A DNA stretch of 64,000 bases from Scytalidium lignicola (taxonomy: Eukaryota > Ascomycota > Leotiomycetes): positions 1-64,000 of the forward strand of contig NCSJ02000024.1 in the NCBI GenBank assembly GCA_002812745.2. The letters run 5' to 3'. This document shows positions 55,001 to 64,000 of the stretch, piece after piece. The notes under the pieces were generated by a model. That model ran no database searches, was not told where the DNA came from, and was given only the letters and a program-made list of their open reading frames with translations. Made by a program: the position numbers and the translations under genes. Numbering within the stretch: position 1 is the stretch's first letter; the number at the start of each line of letters is the position of its first letter.

Positions 55001-55094
55001 CGTCGACCTCGAAGTATGTTCAGAATTCTCATGAACAATCCTCGAAACTCACGATTTTGGGTCCATCAGTAGTGAAGTTTGTCGCATTCCGAAA

Positions 55095-55666
55095 ATGACG
55101 GACCAGGCTCGTTGGAAGGCGACAGTGTATGTCGGCGGTCTTGCACCGATGGTGACAGCTGAGCTTCTTGAAGCAGCTTTTTTGCCCTTTGGAGAAATTG
55201 CAGATGTATCTCTCCCGTAAGTCTAAACTAGCTCTAATATACATTGGGATATTCATTGTATCTAGCAAGCCCGAAGGGCCCAATTCGACCGAACCTCATC
55301 GAGGCTTTGGATATGTGGAATTTGAAGATCCTGAAGATACCAAAGAGGCAATTGATAACATGGATCAATCCGAACTCTACGGTAAAGTTATAAGAGTTTC
55401 CAATGCCAAAGCACCAAAGAATGCAAATGAAGGCCTCGGGAGTAAAACTGCGTTGTGGGAACAGGCAAGTTATCTCCCTTGTGGTTTAGCATCTCTGGAA
55501 CTTATATGTACTAATACTATTCCAGGAGGGCTGGTTGGCAAAACATGCTGTCAGTGAGGAGGATAGGATGGTGGGAGAAAATGCTAAATTAAATGCCGAA
55601 GAAAGGCATGATGATCCTATGCAAGGCCTAGAAGGGCTAGATGTTGCTGGACCCAAACAGGTGTGA
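55095..55666 (+). CDS. small RRM protein (PPIE/Cyp33-type RRM)
   Basis: Three exons, 55095-55216, 55266-55464 and 55526-55666, encode 153 residues. A single RRM: RNP2 is VYVGGL at residues 10-15 and RNP1 is RGFGYVEF near 54-61, with the loop KPEGPNSTEPH between. The start MTDQARWKATVYVGGLAPMV resembles the RRM of cyclophilin PPIE (Cyp33), but no cyclophilin domain follows; the end is a short charged helix (EGWLAKHAVSEEDRM). Stand-alone forms exist in fungi and are probably spliceosome-associated. The second intron has a GC donor (CAG then GCAAGT) and a normal CCAG acceptor, a genuine GC-AG intron by consensus. Confidence 0.87.
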
Positions 55667-55971
55667 AGGAAGGCAATTGTAACTGCATCTTGGTTTGCTA
55701 GCAAAATGGCGTTTTGGGGAGGTAAAAGCTCTAATTGGACAATTATACCTACAGTTAATGCACCATCATTCAGAATAACCCGAATGCATAGAAAGACAAT
55801 AGACCTAAATATGATCGTTTTTGTGTGAACAAGGACTGCTTCAATTATACACGTATGTACTGTCCGGTCTTTTTCCTCCGCTACCTCTAATCCCGATTCT
55901 ACACCAACAAGCACATTATATCGACTCCAGAATTCGAAGTCGTCTTGACTAGCTCTTTAAGCCTGGCCAAC
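55667..55971. other. convergent 3' region
   Basis: 3' flanks of the RRM gene and the NDUFA4-like gene; nothing else recognised. Confidence 0.6.
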
Positions 55972-56231
55972 CTAATCTTGCCTGTTTTGGCGAGAGATAC
56001 GCATTTGCTTGTCAACAACAAGCTTTCGGCCCATAGAGTAAATACCGAACCCCATAGCAATAGCCACAACAACACCTATGGCTCCGTTAGACACATTCAA
56101 CACCCATGAGATCTGTTATTCGCACCGAGAGGAAACAACTCTGCGGGAATCTTCTTCAAAGTCCGGAGTCGCTGGGAAATGGTGTGAGCTGTATTAGGTG
56201 TCGTTAGCGCCTGATGAACATTTGGCCGCAT
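55972..56231 (-). CDS. NDUFA4/MLRQ-like small mitochondrial membrane protein
   Basis: Two exons, 56231-56126 and 56081-55972, with a 44-bp intron (GTGCGA donor, CTAAC branch, GGAG acceptor), encode 71 residues. It begins MRPNVHQALTTPNTAHTISQ, continues RLRTLKKIPAELFPLAIGVV with a single helix GVVVAIAMGFGIYSM, and ends GRKLVVDKQMRISRQNRQD. A basic N-terminus, a P-x-E-x-x-P-L turn before one helix and a short basic tail are the hallmarks of the MLRQ/B12D family (NDUFA4, now viewed as a complex IV subunit in animals). The assignment rests on shape and motif only. Phases join exactly (106+110 = 216). It is head-to-head with COX12, 446 bp between starts. Confidence 0.68.
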
Positions 56232-56677
56232 TCGATAATGTCAATTGGATCGAGAAGCTTTGTCTCAAGCTCTAGGGCCTCTGCCTAGCTCAGCTACGTA
56301 CCGCTATGTTCCTCCTTCTACAATCACAGAGCGATCAGAATATCGTACGTTACTGCTTTGGGATTCGGAACTTACGGGAACTGGCCTCATCATCCTCCTG
56401 GAAGGTTGGAACATGTTGATTGTATTAGAAGAACGAAGATTGAAATGTGTATTTGTCGATTCGTGAGGTATTTTACAAAATTCCAATGACCTGAGCTCTG
56501 ATGATGCGAGGGCGAGGTGGGCTTGCTCAGACGATGTTTAACGCCCGATCGCGCTAACTTTGCCGAGCTTCGACTTGACAACCTCCATCCTCTTGTCCAC
56601 CTACTTCTCAATTGACGACCACAGACAATCGCCATAGCTCTCTCTACTCACCAATTCCTTCCAATCTTATAGACAAG

Positions 56678-57138
56678 ATGTCCGACGAAGCCGATCGCGA
56701 GACCAAGCCCTTCAAGTTCGTTACTGGTAAGCTCCAACCTCAACGATCAATTGCTAAAAGAATGGCCTGATGCTGTGCCGATGTACCAAAAAATGCTGAT
56801 GCTAATGATGGGTGAAGCTGGATTTGACGCACGATTCCCCAACCAAAACCAAACCAAGCACTGCTGGCAAAACTATGTCGACTACCACAAATGCATATTA
56901 GCCAAGGGCGAAGATTTCGCTCCCTGCCGCCAGGTATATTTTGCTCACCTGTTCCGATAGATTAAAATCTAAAACTATGCACAGTTCTTCCTGGCTTACC
57001 GATCCCTATGCCCGAGCTCCTGGTATGAGAGATGGGATGAACAACGTGGTTAGTACAGGATGATTCATCGTCTTGCAATCGGTAGCTGACTATTTTCCCT
57101 CAGAGAATGGAACCTTCCCTGCTCGTCTTGACCAGTAG
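56678..57138 (+). CDS. COX12: cytochrome c oxidase subunit VIb (Cox12)
   Basis: Four exons, 56678-56726, 56818-56933, 56985-57048 and 57104-57138, encode 87 residues. Start [20 protein letters not shown], then [40 protein letters not shown] and [20 protein letters not shown] with end FPARLDQ. The twin-cysteine CHCH pattern is [11 protein letters not shown] (C-x9-C) and [12 protein letters not shown] (C-x10-C), exactly as in COX6B/Cox12, oxidised by Mia40 in the intermembrane space. It bridges the two monomers of complex IV on the intermembrane face. Every exon is under 120 bp, so a single-frame search misses most of it. The interval 57139-57322 before the convergent amidase shows nothing else. 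Confidence 0.95.
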
Positions 57139-57322
57139 GAAAGCGGATGAATACGCTTAATCTGGAAACATTGGAAGGTGGCAATGGCAAACGCTGTATC
57201 ATATGAGTCATTAATACCAATTGATAGACTGAAACTGCTCCTTCCGTGCTGTTTTTGGCCCGAACTATTAAATTTTACAATATCAAGATTACGAGCTACC
57301 ATTACCCCCTATTAAAGGAAGT

Positions 57323-59155
57323 TTATTCTCCTCTAGCAGCTCTCAGTCTATCATATCGCAGCATTGCTCCAAGCAACACCTGTGCTCCATTGCCGCAATC
57401 TTCCTGGCTGCAGTATTCCGCCGGATTGTGGCTTACACCATCCCTGCAAGGAACGAAAATCATAGATGTAGGTGCACGTTTTGATGTGTAAACACTACCA
57501 GAAGTTAGTGGTTTGCTAAGGCAGGATTTCTAATTGCATACCTGTCATGACCGGCTCCAGAGGTCATTTGTTTCACTTGCATATCTGCTTTAGTTCTTAA
57601 CATGTCCTTTGCACTGTCTTCAACACATTGGATACAGTCCTTATCGAACTTTACTGCAGGACTGGACGTATCCAACTTCCACGAGACTGTGCAGCCTTTG
57701 CCTTTTGTCCCCTGGCTATTGATTCCATCAACTACCTCTCCCGCTGCAATTTTATCAAAGTCCTCCTTCAACACCTCTTCCAATTGCATTAGCTTTTCAT
57801 CTTCCCACGTTCTTATGTCTAATGAAAACTCAACCACTCCAGGAACAGTATTAGTAGAGCCTGGCTTCAGTGAAAGAATTCCTTCACAGCTATTAGCACG
57901 TCTTGAAGTATCCTTTGGCTATATTAGGGATCTGACCAGTGGATGCTAAGCAACCCATCTCTGTTGCTCTGTTATGACTGTGTAAAATTAATTTAGCAGC
58001 AGTGAGAAGGGCATCTGATCGATTTTTGAAATCTGTTGTGCCGGTGTGGCAATCTCTCCCTAGCACTGTGATCCTGTGCCACCTGTAAGATTGAACGCCA
58101 ACCACGGCCCCTACTTTTGCTCCAGATGATTCAAGAATTGGACCTTGTTCGATGTGGAGCTCGAAATGTGCAGCCATGGGATTAGCTTTGTAACTTGCTT
58201 CCAAAGGACCTAGATATCCGATTCTTTCCAGCTCCGATTTCACGGTTGCCGTTCCACCTCCTACCTCAACCAGGCCATATGCTAGTTCTGGTGAAATAGC
58301 CCCTGCCCATACTCCAGAGGCCATCATTGAGATATTGAACCGCGCGCCTTCTTCATTAGTCCAAACGCATATACCTACATCATATTCTGTCTCAATCTGG
58401 TTCTCGTTTAATGTCTTGATCGCTTCGATTCCAGCATGGACTCCAAGAATTCCGTCATACCGACCACCCGTGGGTTGTGTGTCAAAATGACTACCAGCAT
58501 AAACAGGTGGAGTACCAGATCGACGTCCAGGACGGACAGCAAACATGTTTCCCATTGCTAGTTTTCCGTTAGGCTCATAATATAAATGAGGTTTTTGGCA
58601 GCTCACCATCAACCTTCAGCGTACAACCAAGGGATTCTTTGGCAGTCTTAACAAACCAATCTCGAACTTGTTTATCACCATCAGAAAGCGCTAGTCGAGA
58701 CATGCCAATATCCGTTGGGCCACTGTCATCCATATTAGCTCATAGTTATGATAAGTGTACGGAGGAAGATTGGACAGAGCAATGTGTTTTCAACCCATCT
58801 TGGGTGTATTATGAATTTTTGAAGCAGGATAAGGAGAAACGGTATACAGGCCGATTCTTTTCTCACTCCAAACGAGAAAGGAGATTTTGTTCTCATATGA
58901 AAGAATAAAATTGAGATGAAATGAAATGAAAACATACTCTCCCCATCTTTGGCCTTTGCCAAACTCACATGTCTCATGAAGTTCCCTCCACAGTCTATCC
59001 CGGTTTATGTGCAAGTCCCTGATTTGATCATCTGTCATATCAATTGTCCTTATATGACTCCTAGCCGTAACTGTGAAACATCTATGAGTACCACTGTTGT
59101 ATGTCGCTGCCGGCCATGCTTTGGCTGCTCTTTGTATACGGCTGAACGCCCTCAT
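57323..59155 (-). CDS. M20-family N-carbamoyl amino-acid/beta-alanine amidohydrolase
   Basis: Five exons: 59155-58938, 58722-58607, 58557-57937, 57881-57542 and 57494-57323, giving 488 residues. The start MRAFSRIQRAAKAWPAATYN is basic and could be a mitochondrial presequence. Enzyme motifs: RWGDGPTDIGMSRLALSDGD, VYAGSHFDTQPTGGRYDGIL (metal His and Asp), VWTNEEGARF (bridging Glu), AHFELHIEQGPILE, GRDCHTGTTDF, SLKPGSTNTVPGVVEFSLDI, and GAGHDSVYTSKRAPTSMIFV with the last metal His. This is the beta-ureidopropionase/L-carbamoylase/allantoate amidohydrolase branch, which releases ammonia and CO2 from N-carbamoyl compounds in pyrimidine or purine breakdown. The exact substrate cannot be told. The 215-bp first intron and tight acceptors were fixed by homology and phase. 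Confidence 0.9.
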
Positions 59156-59704
59156 AATTCAACTTTTCTAAGATTATAGCGCTCTCAAGTGTTATCTATT
59201 GTGGCAATGCAGGTAGTTTTAATCAAGATAAAAACCAGTCTTCCAGGAAACACAATTGATATATCTATAGTCTATCTCTGACATCGCTAGCTTTGACGAG
59301 ATTACTTGGTATGCCGAAAGTGGGATTGAATCGGAACATTCTGAACATAGGCATGTTAACTTGGCGAAGGAGGTTTGCATCCCTAAAAAGGAAATAAATA
59401 GGTAATATTAAGAAGTTGTTTCATTGACTCGAACGATGTCTCTTCAATTCCCTATAATCTTAAAAAACATAGCAGCGAATACCCGTTGTGCTTGCTCCTT
59501 ATTTATCCTTTTAACGCCACGCACTCCATGAAATTTTATATACACGGATAAGAACTACCCTTGTGGTTTTGAATACCGTTTGACCTCTGAAATTCCCTTA
59601 GATCATGACACGCCACGCCTAACTTTGCTAATGCTAATGGAATTTTGTCCACCATTATTTCCTCCACTTCCTCTTCAACACTGATGCCTTCAATTTGCTT
59701 TCTT
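59156..59704. other. intergenic region between the amidase promoter and SDE2 3' end
   Basis: About 550 bp, AT-rich to 59530. No additional gene; the frame at 59536-59742 is a shadow that overlaps the SDE2 acidic tail. Confidence 0.6.
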
Positions 59705-60547
59705 CTACTTCTTCTTCTCTTCCTCTTCTTCATCGTCATCACTCATGAATTCGTCGTCTTCATCGAAACCGAAGAAAGATATTGCCTTTGGTTTACTAGC
59801 TTCTAGTTCAGATGGAGGGGTGGACTCCTTCGAACTCCTGTCTCTAGCAATTTCATCGTCGCTAAGAGATTGCCCGGATCCAGATGAGCTTCCCTCAGAA
59901 GTTCCCAATAGATTGTCCTTATATTGTCCTGATTTCATGGCGGCAAGAACAGCCTCGCGCGCTCTTTCGCCGGCCTCCTCTTTGTCCTCCACCCACTTGC
60001 CGTCAACTTTACCCTTGTTGCCAGACCGGATCTCTTCCTCTCTACGTTCAGCAAGCTCCACAACCTGTTCCCACCGCTTTCTTCTTGCTTCCTTTTCCTT
60101 CTTCTCCATATCTGGCTTAATTGCTAGATACTCAGCTAAAGCCTTAGCCTCGTTTACTGTTCGAAGACGGCGGCCATCTAGGTTTCGACTTGAGCCATTA
60201 TCATCACCTTGGTTCTTCTTGCGCTTCGATGACATGCGACCACCTGCCGCTCGCAGCTGAGAACCAAAGCCACCCTTACCACCACAGAGCCGGGCCGACA
60301 GTCGCAATGAGAGAAAGTCATCTTGAGGGGTGGAGAGTAATTCAGAGATTGGGATAGATGATATGGCCGGAAGTTGTTTATTCGAGATAGTTGTGAGGAT
60401 GAGTTGACTATTACATGGAAGATGACTTTGAAGGTGGTCTTGGAGTTGTGATATGGTTGTCAATGATGATAATGGAAGGGAGAGTGTCGGCGGAAGGCCT
60501 AGCCCAGGGAATGAGGTCAAAAGAACGTTAACTGTAGGCGAACTCAT
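59705..60547 (-). CDS. SDE2: Sde2-like ubiquitin-fold splicing/genome-stability factor
   Basis: Single exon, 280 residues, from the ATG at 60547 ([20 protein letters not shown]). Residues 1-90 are the N-terminal ubiquitin-like fold ending [13 protein letters not shown]; cleavage after Gly90 by deubiquitinating enzymes releases a C-terminal product beginning KGG. The C-terminal product has the Sde2 domain ([40 protein letters not shown]) and a charged helix ([20 protein letters not shown]), then an acidic tail [18 protein letters not shown]. In fission yeast processed Sde2 enters the spliceosome and aids excision of selected introns; human SDE2 acts in fork protection. It is head-to-head with RPS10, 302 bp apart. 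Confidence 0.92.
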   Translation of the reverse strand: MSSPTVNVLLTSFPGLGLPPTLSLPLSSLTTISQLQDHLQSHLPCNSQLILTTISNKQLPAISSIPISELLSTPQDDFLSLRLSARLCGGKGGFGSQLRAAGGRMSSKRKKNQGDDNGSSRNLDGRRLRTVNEAKALAEYLAIKPDMEKKEKEARRKRWEQVVELAERREEEIRSGNKGKVDGKWVEDKEEAGERAREAVLAAMKSGQYKDNLLGTSEGSSSGSGQSLSDDEIARDRSSKESTPPSELEASKPKAISFFGFDEDDEFMSDDDEEEEEKKK

Positions 60548-60684
60548 TCTGCTCTCTCGGATATAATTAAAAACGGTGAATCCTCTGGTAATGTGATTAC
60601 GAAGAACTAAATGATAGTCGCCATCGCAATACAGCTTTAGCCTGAGTTTATTGAAGTCACATGTGTGGCGGTGCGCAACACGAG

Positions 60685-60708
60685 CCACATTTTAGGCCCA
60701 CATTTTAG
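60685..60708. repeat. 11-bp direct repeat in the SDE2/RPS10 promoter
   Basis: CCACATTTTAG occurs at 60685-60695 and 60698-60708, a 13-bp period, between the divergent SDE2 and RPS10 starts. Possible duplicated factor site. Confidence 0.7.
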
Positions 60709-60849
60709 CTGCACGTCTTAGTGGGCTTCTCTTAGATAGCCGATAGCTAGCGCGCACACAACAGAATTATTACCAAATTCAAGAAAGTTTACTAACCCTC
60801 AGCCTTCTTCACAATCACAACCAACCGGCCAACCCTCCCAACAGCCAAG

Positions 60850-61471
60850 ATGTAAGACTAATGATGAATGGAAACAAATTTACTTTATCCAGTTTTTGCT
60901 AATTGCTTCGAAGGCTTATCCCAAAGGCTGATCGCAAGAAGATCCACGAGTACCTCTTCCGCGAGGGTGTTCTCGTCGCGAAGAAGGACTACAACTTGCC
61001 AAAGCACAACGATATTGACACCAAGAACCTGTTCGTTGTCAAGGCTTGCCAGTCTCTTACCTCCCGGGGCTATGTGAAGACTCAATTCTCATGGCAATAC
61101 TACTACTACACCCTCACTCCTGAGGGCCTGGACTACCTCCGCGAGTGGCTCCATCTCCCAGCTGAGATTGTCCCTGCTACACACATCAAGCAACAGCGAT
61201 CTCACGCACCTCCCCGTGGAATGATGGGCGGTGACGGCGGCGGCGAACGTGAGCGACGACCATTTGGAGGACGCGGTGGCCGTGGTGGTGATCGTGACCG
61301 GGAAGGAGGATACCGAAGACGGGACGCTGGTGAGGGTAAAGAAGGTGCTCCAGGAGAGTTTGCACCAAAATTGTAAGTTCATAGGTCCAATTGACCCGTA
61401 TACAGGATTGGTACTAATCTAAAACCAGCCGCGGTGGAGTGGGCCGGGGAGACGGTGCTCCTCCATCTTAG
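60850..61471 (+). CDS. RPS10: cytosolic small ribosomal subunit protein eS10
   Basis: Three exons, 60850-60851, 60914-61372 and 61429-61471, encode 167 residues. The initiation codon is split AT|G by a 62-bp intron (GTAAGA donor, CGAAG acceptor); the spliced protein starts [20 protein letters not shown], the invariant eS10 beginning. Further blocks: [76 protein letters not shown], and a Gly/Arg-rich RGG tail ([20 protein letters not shown]). The last exon adds [13 protein letters not shown]. eS10 sits in the 40S head near the mRNA entry side. The unspliced RNA would read ATG-TAA at the same position. Length and motifs are standard for fungi. Confidence 0.95.
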
Positions 61472-62507
61472 ATTATATGTTTCTTCTTTTGCTTGCTTAT
61501 GCATCCGACAGACGATACCTTATATATTCTTGAAAGGATGGGCTGGACAGTAGCGCGTCTGGTCGAGTGATAGAAACCGCCGGGGGAATGGAATAGGTCG
61601 AAGGAGGAAGATGACACTTCAAAACTGTCGCTTAACATAATCGAGCCTTTTCAAAAATGTAATCTTGACGATCCTCCATGCATTTTGGTGTCAAATTTAT
61701 ACGTGAGATATAGTGATGGTAGGCTACTCGAAACTGAGAGAACAAGTGAAAGTTTAGACCACATCCAGAATCCTTTGATGCACCCCTCTGGTCTAAGACC
61801 CAAGATAAAACTACTAAACGGCCGAAGAAGTTGATCAACGCAGACACTTGTCAATTGGAAGTAAAGGTACTGTAGAATCTCTCTGATAACTGCAGACCGC
61901 CAATCTGCACAGTATATTAATGATGTGAGTATCAGCGAGACTTCACGGATGAGTGCAAATAAATACGGTAACTTAAGTGGCTACAATATGAAAGTCCTTT
62001 GTGGTTGCCCCTGGATTTCCTGCCTTGTGTGAGGATGGATATTAACCAAGAACGTTGAGAGTTACACGTACTATCAAGGAGTTTGTGACACTAGCCTTGT
62101 ACCCGTGTTTGATATGAGATCCCAACACTTGTATATACGGTCAGTTACTACAAACTGTAATTGGCTCCGCGTCAGCACAACCAAGAATCGCAGCTGGCCT
62201 GGCTGGGCAAACTTGCAGGATGGCGTTGAGGGGGAGGGAAAGAATGACGAGTGCGGGCTTATCAGAGGCCTCGTCCCGTGCTGATCACTGTGCTCGAAAT
62301 CGGCCGGAGCCAAGATTGAAGGCAGCTAACACAAAGGACCCTTGATCCGACGTCCTTCAAAAGCGGATACGGCCCTCGCAGGTCAGATCCAACTTTTTAC
62401 CAAAAACACCTTACTCTGACTTAGACTTAGACTATACGCCTCAAGCAAGTATAAAACCAACTTTTGACTTAACTCAATCTTCACCCATTGTTAACAAGAA
62501 AATCAAC
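61472..62507. other. promoter region of the polyol dehydrogenase gene
   Basis: About 1 kb with the RPS10 3' flank and the upstream region of the dehydrogenase gene. Frames at 61632-61854 and 62074-62313 have no domain sense. No RNA gene is recognised. Confidence 0.55.
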
Positions 62508-64000
62508 ATGTCCTCGTTACCAACTTCCATGAAAGCTCTCAAGTACGTATCCAAACTAGCTTGTATTCTCGCCAAGATTCACTGGTTCGAAGCTGGGACC
62601 AACCCGTGCAATCTAGAATCTTTTGCCTGGAGGATGGGAAGATAGTCCTCCAAAAGATTCAAGCTGACATGTATCTCAATCAGGTACTCAAAGCCAGAGC
62701 ATTATGAGATCGTGACTGTGCCTCTTCCTAAGCTCCGTGATAATGATGTCCTGATTAAGGTCAAAGCCTGTGGTGTTTGTGGCACCGACCTTCATATTCA
62801 TGAGGGCGAATTCATTGCTAAGGCATGGCCCATTTTCTCTCTCTCGTTTTCTTATCCCAATCTGGCACCTAATGCAGACGCATACTATGATATTTATTAT
62901 CAGCATGCCCGATCTTCAGCATAAATCTGAGCGTTAACTAACCTTTCCCGCAGTTTCCGCTTATTCCTGGTAAATATCTTACCCTTAACCTTTATTCCGG
63001 CCTTTAGTGAACCCTTTTCTGGAACTGGCCTTACCAACTGGGTTCTGTGGAACTGGGGCATTCCATTAGAGGCGAATAAGCCTGAAATATAAGCCATCGA
63101 GATATCCTAACTTCCTATTCGGTTGTTGTGTACAAGTCTTATTTGTTCTCGTGCTAAATCGCCTAATACAGGCCACGAATGTGTTGGTGTTGTCGCAGCC
63201 ATTGGCAAAGGTAAGTATGCGTTCTCTTCATCCATTTGGGCAAGAAGCAAGCTGTTAACATTCTAATTCCGTACCAGATGTCAAAGGCTTCAAAGTCGGC
63301 GAAAGAGTGGTTGCAGAGTAATCCTCCCACAATTTATCTCAATGAAGACGTGAATAACACCACACTCTAGTAACTCTGAGTTATGTAACGAATGCTTTTA
63401 TTGCCGTCGTGGGCAACTCTTACTCTGCGAGAAATTCGAGGCTCACGGCGTTACAATGGGTATGTCGAAAATCCCACCTGTATACTGGAGATTAACAGTC
63501 TCTAGATGGTGCATTTGCGGAATACTGTGCATACGTTCGTGAAACACTTGTTCTTGCTTAAAATCTCCCAACTCATAGAGTGCCGTGCCTAACGATATTC
63601 TAGCCTGCTGGGAAAGCATTCAAAATACAGAACCTAACTGATGTTGAAGCAACTCTGCTTGAACCTGCCTCTTGCGCTGCTCATGGCCTCGAAAAGATAG
63701 CCCCTAAACTTGGCTCCTCTGTCCTTATGTTTGGTGCTGGCCCGACTGGTTTGGTGCTCTCTCAGATGCTTCGCCAGAACGGCGGATGTCACGTTGTCGT
63801 TGCAGCTCCTCAAGGACTCAAGATGGAATTAGCTAAGAAGCTCGATGCTGGTGATGTGAGTAATTGTATCACTTAGATATGTACTTTTAACTAACCTTCT
63901 AATTAGGTCTATGTAGAGCTATCTCGTCAAAACCCTGAAGTTCAGTTCCAAAAACTTAAAGAGGAGAATCCCTATGGTTTTGACATTGTTGTTGAGGCCA
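62508..64000 (+). CDS. zinc-dependent medium-chain dehydrogenase, D-arabinitol dehydrogenase-like (cut by window edge)
   Basis: At least nine exons: 62508-62542, 62684-62822, 62954-62969, 63172-63210, 63278-63317, 63371-63459, 63506-63534, 63604-63855 and 63907 past the edge. The visible protein starts [20 protein letters not shown]. Zinc-enzyme motifs: [16 protein letters not shown] (catalytic Cys), [20 protein letters not shown] (catalytic His-Glu), structural-zinc [34 protein letters not shown], and the nucleotide-binding [20 protein letters not shown]. The [10 protein letters not shown] and [19 protein letters not shown] blocks resemble fungal D-arabinitol (arabitol) dehydrogenases, which are NADP-linked in several fungi. 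One exon is only 16 bp. The second intron has a GC donor (AAG then GCATGG) with a CCGCAG acceptor. The C-terminal third lies outside the window. Confidence 0.88.

Noticed and set aside
59745..60260. 171-codon plus-strand frame
   Set aside because: Antisense shadow of SDE2; serine/leucine-rich because it opposes Glu/Lys-rich coding sequence.
1..64000. CRISPR arrays, rRNA genes, prophage or bacterial operons
   Set aside because: No regularly spaced repeats, rRNA motifs or Shine-Dalgarno-linked gene strings were seen; intron-rich genes show nuclear fungal DNA.

Overview
The window is nuclear DNA from a filamentous ascomycete (Pezizomycotina). The evidence is the dense set of short introns (about 44-215 bp, mostly GT-AG with CTAAC/CTGAC-like branch sites), fungal-type gene structures, and a gene set that includes a NUC-2/PHO81 homologue, an EsdC-like protein, a fungal homocitrate synthase, SAM35, Ies4 and a D-arabinitol-dehydrogenase-like enzyme. 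A leotiomycete is my best guess but is not proven. Ten single Ns, most beside homopolymers, suggest a draft assembly with homopolymer uncertainty.

Layout, left to right. 0.1-8.3 kb is compact housekeeping: RRN6-like Pol I factor (+), PITH-domain protein (-), JLP2/CCDC25-like protein (-), mitochondrial ribosomal protein uL3m (+), COA1 (-) and a four-helix membrane protein (+). 8.5-14.7 kb holds the phosphate-sensing SPX-ankyrin protein PHO81/NUC-2 (-) and a CUE5-like ubiquitin-binding protein (-). 16.4-26 kb holds Ies4 (INO80), a GID1/Vid30-type SPRY-LisH-CTLH protein, a doubtful 85-residue small protein and SAM35. 26-32.6 kb is gene-poor, with the EsdC-like gene and a 177-bp MITE-like element with perfect 35-bp terminal inverted repeats. 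32.6-39 kb holds a HAD-IIA (CECR5-like) hydrolase and a metabolic trio: MetX-like alpha/beta hydrolase, COG3618-type amidohydrolase/lactonase and DHDPS-family aldolase. 39.4-50.5 kb holds NHP2, QCR8, PHB1, REX3, a small F-box zinc protein, homocitrate synthase and GET2. 50.9-61.5 kb holds SEC31, a PPIE-type RRM protein, an NDUFA4/MLRQ-like small protein, COX12, an M20 N-carbamoyl amidase, SDE2 and RPS10. The right edge cuts through a zinc polyol dehydrogenase.

Several genes are so broken up by introns that no single long frame reveals them: QCR8, the NDUFA4-like gene, COX12, the second half of the F-box gene, and most of the amidase and dehydrogenase. I rebuilt these exon by exon and checked reading phase across every junction; all close on a whole number of codons. 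Two junctions (JLP2, GET2) close only with unconventional splice choices and may hide a one-base sequence error.

Mitochondrial biogenesis and respiration genes are frequent (uL3m, COA1, SAM35, QCR8, PHB1, NDUFA4-like, COX12). Two mitochondrial pairs are head-to-head on short shared promoters (QCR8/PHB1 and NDUFA4-like/COX12). The most notable gene-expression feature is that both PHO81/NUC-2 and RPS10 have an initiation codon split by an intron, such that the unspliced RNA reads ATG followed at once by a stop codon. The most notable metabolic feature is the three-gene cluster at 34.9-38.9 kb, which looks like a small uncharacterised lactone/keto-acid breakdown module.
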